Assembly (NCBI GenBank): GCA_041581635.1
Contig: JBFICW010000002.1
Location: forward strand, 82,505 to 146,504
Reading direction: 5' to 3'
Source of the DNA: Porticoccus sp041581635
GTDB taxonomy: Bacteria; Pseudomonadota; Gammaproteobacteria; Pseudomonadales; Porticoccaceae
Length of the DNA stretch: 64,000 nucleotides
Below the pieces are notes generated by a model that had not been told where the DNA came from, did not search any database, and saw only the letters and a list, made by a program, of their open reading frames with translations. The stretch's first letter is position 1, and the number at the start of each line of letters is the position of its first letter. A program made the translations under genes and the position numbers. Shown here piece after piece: positions 52,793 to 62,360 of the stretch.

Positions 52793-55210
52793 TTAGATAT
52801 CCAGGTTGGTAACTGCTAACGCATTTTTCTCGATAAACTCTCTACGCGGCTCTACCTGATCACCCATCAGGGTATTAAACATCTGGTCGGCGGCAATGGC
52901 ATCCTCAATCGTCACCTTCAGCATCCGCCGTGTTTCCGGGTTCATTGTCGTATCCCACAATTGCTCGGGATTCATTTCGCCCAGCCCCTTATAACGCTGT
53001 ATATTGTAACCTCGGCGGGATTCATTCATCAGCCACTCGAGCGCCATACTAAAGCTCTCAACCGGCTTAAATCGCTCTCCACGCTGGATGTAGGCGCCCT
53101 CTTCAATCAACCCCTGCAGCTGGTTACCAAGAGACACAATGGCTGCGTATTCGCCTGAACTGAAAAAATCATAATTGAAGCGATAGTGTGTTGGCACACC
53201 GTGTGCGGTTATTTCCACACATGGGAGATAAACTTGATGCTCGGCATCTTCTTCAACTAGCATCTTGTAACGGTGGCTCCCAGCTATATTTTCCTGCTCA
53301 AGGGAGCTTGATAACTCTTCACACCAGCCGTCTAAATAGCTTTTATCCGCCAGTTTCTCTCTATCAAGTGCGGGCATGTAGACCAATTTTTGTAGTACAT
53401 CCTCAGGATAAGCACGAGACACCCGATCAATGATAGCCATTGCTCGGCGATAGTCGGTCACCAGCGTTTCCAGTGCGCCCCCATTGATTCTCGGGGCATC
53501 AGGATTGACGTGAAGGCTGGAACCCTCCAGTGCTGACTGCGTCAAAAATGCGGTAAGTGCTTGATCATCCTTAAGATATTGCTCCTGCTTACCCTTACTA
53601 ATTTTGTATAGTGGTGGCTGTGCAATGTAAATATTGCCACGCTCTACCAGCTCCCGCATTTGACGGAAGAAGAACGTGAGCAGCAACGTTCGGATGTGTG
53701 ATCCATCGACATCTGCATCCGTCATGATCAGAATTGTATGATATCGCAACTTATCTGGATTAAATTCCTCTGTACCAATCCCACAACCTAACGCCGTAAT
53801 AAGTGTTCCTACTTCAGCACTTGATAGCATCTTGTCAAAACGGGCTTTCTCGACATTAAGAATTTTACCCTTAAGCGGTAAAATCGCCTGTGTGCGGCGG
53901 TCGCGCCCCTGTTTTGCAGATCCGCCCGCTGAATCACCCTCCACTAGGTATAACTCCGAAAGCGCAGGATCCTTCTCTTGGCAATCCGCCAGCTTACCCG
54001 GTAAACCGGCAATATCCAGAGCGCCCTTACGTCGAGTCATTTCGCGGGCCTTTCGAGCAGCTTCACGTGCTCTCGCCGCATCGACCATTTTCACTACAAC
54101 ACTTTTAGCTTCTTGTGGATTTTCTAACAAATAGTCGGTGAAGTTACTGCCCATTTCCTGCTCGACGGCAGTTTTCACCTCAGAGCTAACCAATTTATCC
54201 TTGGTTTGGGAAGAAAACTTGGGATCGGGTACTTTCACTGAAATAATAGCGGTTAAGCCTTCTCTGGCATCATCTCCCGTGGTGTTTACCTTATTATTTT
54301 TACCCAATCCTTCTTTTTCTATATAAGTATTTAGGCTTCTGGTTAGCGCCGACCTAAAACCAGCCAAGTGGGTACCGCCATCACGCTGAGGAATATTATT
54401 GGTATAACAGAAGATGTTCTCCTGATAACTATCATTCCATTGCAGCGCCACCTCGACACCGATGCCATCATCGCGTTGCACATTAAAGTGCATGACCTGA
54501 TTAATTGTTGTTTTATTTGTATTCAGATACTCAACAAAAGCTTTCAAACCACCATCATATTGAAAAATCTCTTCTTTTCCAGAGCGCTCATCCTTCAAAA
54601 CGATTCGAACCCCAGAGTTTAGAAATGAAAGCTCACGAAGCCTTTTCGCCAATATTTCATAGTGAAAACTAATATTACTAAAGGTTTTATCTGAGGGTAC
54701 AAAGTGTACAGCGGTACCGGTGTTGGTTGTTTCACCCACAATAGCAAGTGGCGCCTGAGGTACACCATGGGCATACAGCTGTTCATGGACCTTACCTTCA
54801 CGCCTGACTGTTAGACGCAACTCTTTGGAGAGCGCGTTAACCACCGAAACACCTACGCCGTGAAGCCCGCCAGATACCTTGTAGCTATTTTCATCAAATT
54901 TTCCACCCGCATGCAGCACCGTCATTATCACCTCGGCTGCAGATACACCCTCTTCGTGGATTTCGGTGGGAATACCTCGTCCATTATCGGACACACTGAT
55001 AGATTCATCTGGATGAATAGTTACTCTTATTTCTGAGCAATGACCCGCCAAAGCCTCATCAATAGAATTATCGACGATTTCAAACACCATATGGTGCAAC
55101 CCTGTACCATCATCCGTATCACCGATATACATACCGGGACGTTTTCGAACGGCATCTAGGCCCTTTAAAACCTTAATGCTCGACGAATCGTAGCTTTGCT
55201 CTTCACTCAT
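52793..55210 (-). CDS. gyrB: DNA gyrase subunit B
   Basis: An 805-residue type II topoisomerase subunit. The GHKL ATPase domain starts SSIKVLKGLDAVRKRPGMYI (about 10-29), with EIVDNSIDEA, DNGRGIP and GGLHGVGVSVVNAL. The transducer follows (QTKDKLVSSEVK), then TOPRIM with LVEGDSAGGSAKQGRDRRTQ (about 420-439) and DADVDGSHIRTLLLTFF. The C-terminal QRYKGLGEMNPEQLWDTTMN is complete. With GyrA it introduces negative supercoils. It is last in the minus-strand dnaA-dnaN-recF-gyrB cluster. Confidence 0.98.
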   Translation of the reverse strand: MSEEQSYDSSSIKVLKGLDAVRKRPGMYIGDTDDGTGLHHMVFEIVDNSIDEALAGHCSEIRVTIHPDESISVSDNGRGIPTEIHEEGVSAAEVIMTVLHAGGKFDENSYKVSGGLHGVGVSVVNALSKELRLTVRREGKVHEQLYAHGVPQAPLAIVGETTNTGTAVHFVPSDKTFSNISFHYEILAKRLRELSFLNSGVRIVLKDERSGKEEIFQYDGGLKAFVEYLNTNKTTINQVMHFNVQRDDGIGVEVALQWNDSYQENIFCYTNNIPQRDGGTHLAGFRSALTRSLNTYIEKEGLGKNNKVNTTGDDAREGLTAIISVKVPDPKFSSQTKDKLVSSEVKTAVEQEMGSNFTDYLLENPQEAKSVVVKMVDAARAREAARKAREMTRRKGALDIAGLPGKLADCQEKDPALSELYLVEGDSAGGSAKQGRDRRTQAILPLKGKILNVEKARFDKMLSSAEVGTLITALGCGIGTEEFNPDKLRYHTILIMTDADVDGSHIRTLLLTFFFRQMRELVERGNIYIAQPPLYKISKGKQEQYLKDDQALTAFLTQSALEGSSLHVNPDAPRINGGALETLVTDYRRAMAIIDRVSRAYPEDVLQKLVYMPALDREKLADKSYLDGWCEELSSSLEQENIAGSHRYKMLVEEDAEHQVYLPCVEITAHGVPTHYRFNYDFFSSGEYAAIVSLGNQLQGLIEEGAYIQRGERFKPVESFSMALEWLMNESRRGYNIQRYKGLGEMNPEQLWDTTMNPETRRMLKVTIEDAIAADQMFNTLMGDQVEPRREFIEKNALAVTNLDI

Positions 55211-55247
55211 AAAAGAAACCTGAATTTCTACATTTTTGTATTAACAG

Positions 55248-56336
55248 CTACTCCTGTGTAATACACCCATGTTCCACGTGGAACATCCTGATATTTTTGG
55301 AACTCTCCGGCCATGACAGCCTTAAGTCGTCTCTTACAACCCCAGTTATAAAAACCTGTGCACCTAAACGGTGTAGTAGCGCACCAACTTTTCTACGATG
55401 CGTTAAATCAAGTTCTGCAGGTAGGTCGTCCAGTAAATACAGGCACTGACCACCGGTTCGCTCGTGGAAAAGAAAGCCTTGGGCTATCTGCATTGCTGTG
55501 ACTAATATTTTAATTTGTCCCCGGGACAGTACATCATTGGCTGTTTTGTTGTTAAATCGTACCTTTAGGTCTGCCCGATGTGGTCCCTGGTTTGTTACCC
55601 TGGCCTGTAGATCTCTCTGTCTTGTAGTAAGTAATACATCACTTAATTTGTGTGACGCATCCCAGCCTGGATAATACTTGAATTCAATATCCTGAAGGAT
55701 AGAGAGCTCAGACAGGACACTTTTAATTCTGGGTATTAGGTCAGTTAGATATTTTTTACGATGGTGATTTATTTGATCTGCCATACGCACAAATTCGGCA
55801 TCCCAAACTGACATAACATCTTCGTCTATTCTATCATGCCGCAACAAAGAATTGCGCTGTTTCAAAGCCTTACGGAATTGCTGCCAAATGAACCGGTAGC
55901 TATGTTCCACGTGGAACACACCCCAATCAACATACTGCCTACGAAACTGAGGGCCTCCATCCAAGAGGTGAAAGCTATCTGCATTCAAGAGAAGCAGAGG
56001 CATTGCCTCAGCTAGGCTCGAGGTATTACTGACTGATTGGCCATTAACCTTAAACTGGAAGCCGCCCCTCCTCGACCGGGAGACCCCCAAAGGAAGTTCT
56101 GAAGCTTCCTTTTTTAGCAAGCCAAAGACCGTGCAATCATCAACTCCTTGGTTAATAACCGGATCCAGTGTTCGAGTTCGAAAGGAGCGCCCACGACCTA
56201 ACAGAAAAAGCGCCTCGAGAAGACTTGTCTTACCGCTGCCATTCTCACCATAAAACAAGTTGGCACCCGGTGTTAGAGAAATCTGAATTTCCCTAAGGTT
56301 TCGCAACCCGTGAATATCCAGACGGGCAAGATACAT
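55248..56336 (-). CDS. recF: DNA replication and repair protein RecF
   Basis: A 362-residue SMC-like ATPase that loads RecA at single-strand gaps. Residues 4-13 (ARLDIHGLRN) precede Walker A GENGSGKTS (about 34-42), the signature motif is in LSRGQIKILVTAMQIAQGF (about 275), and Walker B is LYLLDDLPAELD (about 303). The C-terminus from about residue 345 departs from the family and includes MFHVEHG. That stretch and FHVEHSYRF (about 140) are encoded by two 16-bp parS-type palindromes, so chromosome segregation sites are embedded in the coding sequence. It lies between dnaN and gyrB. Confidence 0.96.
   Translation of the reverse strand: MYLARLDIHGLRNLREIQISLTPGANLFYGENGSGKTSLLEALFLLGRGRSFRTRTLDPVINQGVDDCTVFGLLKKEASELPLGVSRSRRGGFQFKVNGQSVSNTSSLAEAMPLLLLNADSFHLLDGGPQFRRQYVDWGVFHVEHSYRFIWQQFRKALKQRNSLLRHDRIDEDVMSVWDAEFVRMADQINHHRKKYLTDLIPRIKSVLSELSILQDIEFKYYPGWDASHKLSDVLLTTRQRDLQARVTNQGPHRADLKVRFNNKTANDVLSRGQIKILVTAMQIAQGFLFHERTGGQCLYLLDDLPAELDLTHRRKVGALLHRLGAQVFITGVVRDDLRLSWPESSKNIRMFHVEHGCITQE
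55270..55285. other. parS: parS-type palindrome (ParB centromere site), copy 1
   Basis: TGTTCCACGTGGAACA is a perfect 16-bp palindrome matching the Pseudomonas-type parS site. It lies at the 3' end of recF, about 8 kb from the proposed oriC. Confidence 0.85.
55903..55918. other. parS: parS-type palindrome, copy 2
   Basis: A second identical TGTTCCACGTGGAACA, 633 bp from the first and also inside recF. Two exact copies of a 16-bp palindrome in one gene are not expected by chance. Loading ParB next to oriC is the known role of such sites. Confidence 0.85.
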
Positions 56337-56359
56337 GTGAGGCGTATTGTGGACGTCAG

Positions 56360-57460
56360 TTACAGCCGCATGGGCATAACAACATATACAGCACTACTAT
56401 TGGCAGGATCTTCTATTAGCGCACTGCTGTTTGCATCGGACAAGGTAAATCGGGCTTCACTACCACGAAAAACATTAAGTACATCAATGATATAGCTAAC
56501 ATTAAAGCCTACCTCCAAATCGCCAGAAGAGTAATTTACCGTTACATCTTCCTGCGCTTCTTCCTGTTCGGGATTATTGGCAACCAGTGTTAATAAACCA
56601 TCACTCAGTAATAACCGAACTCCCCGATATTTCTCATTGGAGAGAATGGCCGTGCGGCTAAAGGCATTCCGTAACTCTTCTCGACTGCCGACCACCTGCT
56701 TATCGCCACCTTTTGGCAAGACGCGATCGTAGTCTGGATATGCGCCATCTACCAATTTTGATGTGAAACGAAAATCTGCTGTAGCAATGCGAATATGATT
56801 ATTACCCACCACCACCGAAACCGCCCCCTCGTCAGACAACAAACGAGACAGCTCAATAACACCCTTGCGAGGTAGAATGGCCTGGGTTAACTCCTGAGAG
56901 AGGCCATCGACGTCTTGATCCATCATTGCGAGCCTGTGCCCGTCGGTGGCTACCGCACGCACTCGACCATCACCCACCTCAAGCAACATACCATTAAGGT
57001 AGTATCTGACATCCTGTTGCGCCATGGCAAAGGCGGTATGATCGATAAGCTGTTTTAGGGCGTTCTGTTCGATAGAAAACTCACATTTTCCCGGTCCATC
57101 ATCGACACTGGGGAACTCATTAGCAGGAAGAGAGGAAAGCGTGAACCGGCTTCGACCACTAGTAACCAGAACACGTCCAACCTCTTCAGAGAAGATAATA
57201 TCGGCGTTATCGGGGAGGGACCGGCAAATATCCATCAACTTGCGAGCCGGTACCGTTATCTCTCCATGTTCTGACGGCGCATCCAGTGATAGGTGGCCAA
57301 CAATTTCCACCTCCAGGTCTGTTCCTGTCAGAGACAAACAACCTTCATTTAGGTTAATAAGCACATTAGACAAAATAGGTAATGTCTGGCGCCGCTCTAC
57401 TACCCCAACAACCAGCTGCAGAGGCTTCAGAAAATCTTCGCGGGAAACGGTGAACTTCAT
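56360..57460 (-). CDS. dnaN: DNA polymerase III beta sliding clamp
   Basis: A 366-residue clamp made of three similar domains. MKFTVSREDFLKPLQLVVGV, LPILSNVLINL, the LTGTDLEVEI strand (about 40) and the C-terminal YVVMPMRL peptide are all conserved; the last residues form the edge of the partner-binding pocket. It encircles DNA and tethers polymerase III and repair proteins. It begins 65 bp after dnaA and ends 23 bp before recF, in the standard dnaA-dnaN-recF-gyrB operon order. Confidence 0.98.
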   Translation of the reverse strand: MKFTVSREDFLKPLQLVVGVVERRQTLPILSNVLINLNEGCLSLTGTDLEVEIVGHLSLDAPSEHGEITVPARKLMDICRSLPDNADIIFSEEVGRVLVTSGRSRFTLSSLPANEFPSVDDGPGKCEFSIEQNALKQLIDHTAFAMAQQDVRYYLNGMLLEVGDGRVRAVATDGHRLAMMDQDVDGLSQELTQAILPRKGVIELSRLLSDEGAVSVVVGNNHIRIATADFRFTSKLVDGAYPDYDRVLPKGGDKQVVGSREELRNAFSRTAILSNEKYRGVRLLLSDGLLTLVANNPEQEEAQEDVTVNYSSGDLEVGFNVSYIIDVLNVFRGSEARFTLSDANSSALIEDPANSSAVYVVMPMRL

Positions 57461-57525
57461 CTGTAAATTTCTTCCAAGTTAGCCTGGTTTAAAGTGTTCT
57501 ATAGTAATGCAATCGCTCACAAGAA

Positions 57526-58941
57526 TCAGGTAGTTAAGGTCCTCATCAACTGTTTTACATCATCACTGATATCCCGACTGGTTTCTTGCAGCTCCTTGAC
57601 CTTTCTGCAAGCATGCAGAACTGTCGTGTGGTCACGACCACCAAAAGCCTCACCGATCTCAGGTAAGCTGTGATTTGTTAGCTCCTTGGCCAAGGCCATT
57701 GCCACCTGCCTGGGACGAGCCACAGAACGACTTCGGCGCTTGGAAAGCAGCTCCGACATTTTAACCTTATAGTACTCTGATACCACACGCTGGATATTGT
57801 CGATTGTCACCAGCTTGTCTTGAAGGGCTAGCAGATCCTTTAAGGATTCTCGTATCAGCTCAATATTAATAGGGTTTCCTGTGAAGTGAGCACTTGCTAT
57901 CACTCTTTTTAGTGCGCCCTCTAACTCTCGTACATTTGAGCGGATACGTTGCGCAATGAAGAACGCCGCATCATTTGGCAGATCCACTCTTGCCTGCTGC
58001 GCTTTTTTGATCAAAATAGCGACCCGAGTTTCTAGCTCAGGTGGCTCAACGGCAACGGTAAGCCCCCAGCCAAAACGTGATTTTAGGCGCTCTTCGAGGC
58101 CGATAATTTCCTTTGGATAGCGATCACAGGTAAGAATCATTTGCTGCCCACCTTCAAGCAAGGCATTAAAGGTATGAAAAAATTCCTCTTGAGATCGCTC
58201 CTTTCCGGCAAAAAACTGTATGTCGTCGATAAGTAGTGCATCAACTGAACGGTAAAATCGTTTGAAATCATTAATGGCATTTAGCTGTAAAGCCTTAACC
58301 ATGTCGGCTACAAACCGTTCAGAATGTAAGTAAATAATTTTAGCGTTTGGTTTTTGTTGCCGCAGCGCATTGCCTACAGCGTGCATTAAATGTGTTTTGC
58401 CCAGACCAACACCACCATAGATAAAAAGTGGGTTATAAGAGCCTCCAGGATTTTCTGCAACCTGGCGCGATGCTGCTAATGCTAACTGGTTTGATTTACC
58501 CTCAACAAATGACCCAAAGGTAAACGTCTCATTAACATTACTTCGGTGGTTCAAGCCACCCTCAACATCTGGTTTTCGTATCTCTGGCTGTACGTGTATA
58601 TGAGTTGTTGCCGGAAATGAAGGCTTTTCCAGAATCACTGGAGCCGCTGGTTGCTTTATAACCTGGGGGATGGATTGTTGGCCATTGCTGGACTCTACGA
58701 TAATAGCGCAATGCTCTCCGCGGAGCTGCTGGTATATCTCTGCTATTCGCTCGAGAAATTTATCCGACACCCAATCTTTTACAAAACGATTTGGCGCTAC
58801 TAATCGAATTTCGTTTGACGGTATAGACTTATCATCTTGGCTTACATCTAGCTGCAGCGGTCTTATCCAGGTATTAAATTGCTGTGCTGGAAGCTCCTCC
58901 TGAAGATAGCCCAGACACTTTTCCCATAAGACTTGAGCCAA
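57526..58941 (-). CDS. dnaA: Chromosomal replication initiator protein DnaA
   Basis: A 471-residue initiator. Domain I starts LWEKCLGYLQEELPAQQFNT (5-24) and domain II is a variable linker (about 85-140). The AAA+ domain has FTFGSFVEGKSNQLA, Walker A GGVGLGKTH (about 176-184) and Walker B LLIDDIQFF (about 238). Domain IV ends with the DNA-binding GGRDHTTVLHACRKV. It binds DnaA boxes and melts oriC. Boxes occur just upstream (59022-59030, 59161-59169), consistent with autoregulation, and more densely near 63.3 kb. Confidence 0.98.
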   Translation of the reverse strand: MAQVLWEKCLGYLQEELPAQQFNTWIRPLQLDVSQDDKSIPSNEIRLVAPNRFVKDWVSDKFLERIAEIYQQLRGEHCAIIVESSNGQQSIPQVIKQPAAPVILEKPSFPATTHIHVQPEIRKPDVEGGLNHRSNVNETFTFGSFVEGKSNQLALAASRQVAENPGGSYNPLFIYGGVGLGKTHLMHAVGNALRQQKPNAKIIYLHSERFVADMVKALQLNAINDFKRFYRSVDALLIDDIQFFAGKERSQEEFFHTFNALLEGGQQMILTCDRYPKEIIGLEERLKSRFGWGLTVAVEPPELETRVAILIKKAQQARVDLPNDAAFFIAQRIRSNVRELEGALKRVIASAHFTGNPINIELIRESLKDLLALQDKLVTIDNIQRVVSEYYKVKMSELLSKRRSRSVARPRQVAMALAKELTNHSLPEIGEAFGGRDHTTVLHACRKVKELQETSRDISDDVKQLMRTLTT

Positions 58942-59273
58942 GTTATACCCCTATAAAATGTCAGATTACTTTTATCTAGATGCTTATTATTCGGCCCATA
59001 GTCTATCCAGAATAAGCAGGGTTATCCACACCTTTATAGAAATAATAATATCGACTGAATTCTTTACAATTCGTTATAAATCAATGCATTACAAATATAT
59101 CAAAGGCTGTAGTTTTACACAGTATCCAAAGGTCTTATTGGTTATTTTTTAACCAACACCTGTGGATAAGCTGTTAGTAGTTTGTGGGTGAGCAGGGGAC
59201 TACCTGTCTAAAAAATTTGTGTGTCAAAATTTTAATGAGAAAACTCTATTGATGACTAGATATACAACCTGGG
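58942..59273. promoter_or_regulatory. dnaA upstream region with two perfect DnaA boxes
   Basis: This 332-bp AT-rich gap between dnaA and mnmE holds TTATCCACA at 59022-59030 and its complement at 59161-59169. Both are exact R1-type DnaA boxes and flank an AT-rich stretch (about 59031-59110). It must carry the dnaA promoter and could be a secondary DnaA-binding origin element. Confidence 0.7.
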
Positions 59274-60641
59274 TCACTTTCCAATACAAAAGCTGGAGAA
59301 GATTCGCCCGAGTAGGTCATCACTACTAAACTCACCGGTTATCTCTGTTAGAGCATTCTGCGCCAGCCTTAAGTCCTCAGCCAACAGCTCTCCGGCACCG
59401 GCCTCATCCAGTTGTTTAGCGCCAGCATCCAAAAATTGTTGCGCTGCTAATAGCGCTTCGGTGTGGCGGCGTCTAGCCGTAAAGCTGCCCTCGCCACTTC
59501 CGGTATAACCCATACATTCTTTGAGGTGATCGGTTAAGGCATCTAACCCCGTTCTTAATTTTGCTGATAGCGTTATGACGGGGTACTGGTTTTTTGATAA
59601 CCCAGCAGAGAGCCCTGAAATATCACCCTTGTTCAATACAAATGTGATATTTTTTCGATCGGGGTAACGGTCAAAATATTCTGGCCAGTTTTCCTTTGGC
59701 TCCAAGGAAAACGCTTTCGTGCTATCAATAACAAATAATATACGGTCGGCCTGATCAATCTCCTGCCAAGCACGCCTGATACCCTCCTGCTCAACCGCAT
59801 CACCAGTTTCCCTCAAGCCGGCAGTATCTATAATATGTAGCGGCATACCGTCTATATGTATCTGCTCCCTTAGTACATCCCGGGTGGTGCCTTCTATATG
59901 TGTCACAATTGCACTTTCTCGACCTGAGAGAGCATTTAGAAGGCTTGATTTTCCGGCATTGGGTTTTCCGGCAATAACCACCGTCATACCCTCCCGGATT
60001 AAAGAGCCCTGATAGGCCTGATTAATCACTGCTTTCAACTGCTCCCGTATCATTTGAAGATCCAATGACACCTTGCCATCCGCAAGAAAGTCTATTTCTT
60101 CCTCAGGAAAATCTATGGCTGCTTCTACATAAATCCTCAGTACGGTGAGAGCCTCAACCAAGCCATGTACGTGGAAAGAAAACTCACCCTGAAGCGAACG
60201 TAGCGCACAGCGTGCAGCTTGCTCTGATGAGGCATCGATAAGATCGGCTATAGCTTCTGCTTGGGTAAGATCAATTTTATTATTAAGAAAGGCTCGTTCA
60301 GAAAATTCGCCGGGTCTTGCAAGTCGGGCACCCAACGATAAAGCGCGCCGCAACAAAGTATCCATAATGACTGGACCACCATGCCCCTGAAGCTCCAGAA
60401 CATGCTCGCCCGTAAACGAATGGGGAGACGGAAAATAAAGTGCAATGCCCTGATCAATTGGAGTGCCACTAGCGTCCAAGAAGTCTGTGTACTGAGCATA
60501 TCTTGGCTCTGGTTCAAACCCTAGTATCTCTTTAAAAAAAAGAGTCAGATCTAATCCTGAGATTCGTAATATGCCGACACCACCGCGCCCCGGTGGGGTC
60601 GCAATTGCCGCTATGGTGTCCTGATCACTGGCAGATAACAT
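59274..60641 (-). CDS. mnmE: tRNA modification GTPase MnmE (TrmE)
   Basis: A 455-residue protein, the usual family length. The ATG at 60641 gives MLSASDQDTIAAIATPPG, the standard N-terminus; the frame runs 22 codons further up through a terminator hairpin, so those codons are not used. The folate-binding N domain is followed by helices and the inserted G domain: GKPNAGKSSLLN (about 220-231), DTAGLRETGD and NKGD (about 330). The C-terminal CIGK is intact. With MnmG it installs the 5-carboxymethylaminomethyl group at wobble U34. Its partner mnmG lies beyond rpmH on the other strand. Confidence 0.97.
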   Translation of the reverse strand: MLSASDQDTIAAIATPPGRGGVGILRISGLDLTLFFKEILGFEPEPRYAQYTDFLDASGTPIDQGIALYFPSPHSFTGEHVLELQGHGGPVIMDTLLRRALSLGARLARPGEFSERAFLNNKIDLTQAEAIADLIDASSEQAARCALRSLQGEFSFHVHGLVEALTVLRIYVEAAIDFPEEEIDFLADGKVSLDLQMIREQLKAVINQAYQGSLIREGMTVVIAGKPNAGKSSLLNALSGRESAIVTHIEGTTRDVLREQIHIDGMPLHIIDTAGLRETGDAVEQEGIRRAWQEIDQADRILFVIDSTKAFSLEPKENWPEYFDRYPDRKNITFVLNKGDISGLSAGLSKNQYPVITLSAKLRTGLDALTDHLKECMGYTGSGEGSFTARRRHTEALLAAQQFLDAGAKQLDEAGAGELLAEDLRLAQNALTEITGEFSSDDLLGRIFSSFCIGK

Positions 60642-60654
60642 TTTAATATCCCAG

Positions 60655-60679
60655 AAAAAAGGCTCCCTATGGGAGCCTC
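60655..60679 (-). terminator. Terminator between yidC and mnmE
   Basis: On the minus strand GGCTCCC (60677-60671), ATA, GGGAGCC (60667-60661) and six T follow the yidC stop by a few bases. It ends only 14 bp before the mnmE ATG, so it probably attenuates read-through into mnmE. Confidence 0.85.
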
Positions 60680-60684
60680 TAATC

Positions 60685-62358
60685 TTACTTTTTAGACGCA
60701 CCTTCAATTTGGCGAGTAATTAACCACTGCTGAACAATGGACAGCCCATTATTCACTGTCCAGTAAAGGACCAACCCTGCCGGGAAAAACATAAAGAAAA
60801 AGGTAAAGGCAATGGGCATCATCTGCATAACCTTAGCCTGAGTTGGGTCGGGAGGTGTTGGGTTCAGCTTCTGCTGAATAAACATACTTGCCCCCATAAT
60901 TAGTGGGAGTACAAAGTAGGGATCTTTTATCGACAAATCTTGAATCCATAAAATCCAAGGCGAGTGTCGCAACTCAACACTTTCAAGTAACACCCAGTAA
61001 AGTGCGATGAAAACAGGCATTTGCACCAGGATTGGAAGGCAGCCACCCATTGGGTTAACTTTTTCCCGCTTGTATAAACCCATCGTTTCTTGGGACATTT
61101 TCTGGCGGTCATCGCCATATAAATCCTTCAGGCGAGCCATTTCTGGCTGAAGCTTACGCATATTCGCCATAGATTTATAACTGGTTGCTGAAAGCCTGAA
61201 AAATGCGGCCTTGAGCATCACCGTTAAGAAAATAATCGACCAACCCCAATTACCCAAAAAATTATGAAGCTGGGTAAGCACCCAGAATAAAGGTTTGGCG
61301 ATCCACCAGAGCCAACCGTAATCGACGGTTAAATCAAGGTAAGGTGATATTTTTTCCAGGCGATACTGATCCTTGGGGCCAGCATAAAATGCGGCCTTCA
61401 ACTCACCCTTACTCCCGGGTTCTACAGTGACTAAAGGCGAGGTAAAACCAAGCACATACAAATCTTGATTACCTAATTTACGTAGGTTAAATGTATTCGT
61501 AATACTTTGGTCTGGCACCCAAGCACTAACAAAGTAATGCTGAACCATCGCTAACCAGCCCCCGGGGACAGCCTCTTTAAAAGGTTCATCAGCAATGTCA
61601 TCAAAATCCATTTTTTTATAGTTTTCATCGCTACTGGTCAGTGCCGCACCCAAAAATGGTTTCATTCCCATACCACCGCCCACTGTTGGGTCGTGGCTGT
61701 CGCGCTTTATTTGCCCGAACAATCCAGCTTTCCATGGCTGCTCACTCCGATTTTCAATCTGGTAGTTCAATCCAACTAAATAATCCCCTCGATTGAAACT
61801 AAATTGCTTGGTGATAAAAACACCGTCCTGCTCAAGGGTTAGGTTCACCTCTAATGTGTCTTGCCCCTCCAACATTTCATAGTGGTCAGCTCCCACTTTA
61901 AAGAGGGGGCGACCAGCACTGGTATCCGTCCCATTAGCTCCAATCAAACCACTTTGAGCAATATAGGTGGTACTCGCTGTACGGTTAAGGAGGATAAAGG
62001 GACTCTCGCCTTCACCTAACTCTGTTAAGTGTTGGGGTAGTTCAACCCTGACTATATCACCACCATGAGTGTCGATTAGAACAGTCAAAACATCTGTTGA
62101 TACACGAACCATTCGTGTGTTTTTGTTGGTGGCTAATTCAACAGCCTGCTCTGAAGCCAATTCATCGGAAACCGGTAGCTCACCGATATCAGGCGATGTA
62201 TTAACAGCAACCTCTGGTAACTCTGGCGTTATCATTGCCTCCGCTGTGGCGATATCCACTTTTGGTGCATTTGCCTCCTGAAACGTATTCCATTCCAGAA
62301 ATAGCATATAAAGCACCACCAGCATGGCACTAATAAGTAGAGAGCGTTGCCAATCCAT
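60685..62358 (-). CDS. yidC: Membrane protein insertase YidC
   Basis: A 557-residue insertase of the Gram-negative type. MDWQRSLLISAMLVVLYML is the first membrane helix, followed by a large periplasmic domain (about 25-345) and the conserved five-helix core: SIIFLTVMLKAAFFRLSATSYK (split here as SIIFLTVMLKAAFF, about 372), KVNPMGGCLPILVQMPVFIA (about 430-449) and LYWTVNNGLSIVQQW near the end. It inserts membrane proteins alone or with Sec. It follows yidD by two bases in the rpmH-rnpA-yidD-yidC operon. Confidence 0.97.
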   Translation of the reverse strand: MDWQRSLLISAMLVVLYMLFLEWNTFQEANAPKVDIATAEAMITPELPEVAVNTSPDIGELPVSDELASEQAVELATNKNTRMVRVSTDVLTVLIDTHGGDIVRVELPQHLTELGEGESPFILLNRTASTTYIAQSGLIGANGTDTSAGRPLFKVGADHYEMLEGQDTLEVNLTLEQDGVFITKQFSFNRGDYLVGLNYQIENRSEQPWKAGLFGQIKRDSHDPTVGGGMGMKPFLGAALTSSDENYKKMDFDDIADEPFKEAVPGGWLAMVQHYFVSAWVPDQSITNTFNLRKLGNQDLYVLGFTSPLVTVEPGSKGELKAAFYAGPKDQYRLEKISPYLDLTVDYGWLWWIAKPLFWVLTQLHNFLGNWGWSIIFLTVMLKAAFFRLSATSYKSMANMRKLQPEMARLKDLYGDDRQKMSQETMGLYKREKVNPMGGCLPILVQMPVFIALYWVLLESVELRHSPWILWIQDLSIKDPYFVLPLIMGASMFIQQKLNPTPPDPTQAKVMQMMPIAFTFFFMFFPAGLVLYWTVNNGLSIVQQWLITRQIEGASKK

Positions 62359-62360
62359 AT

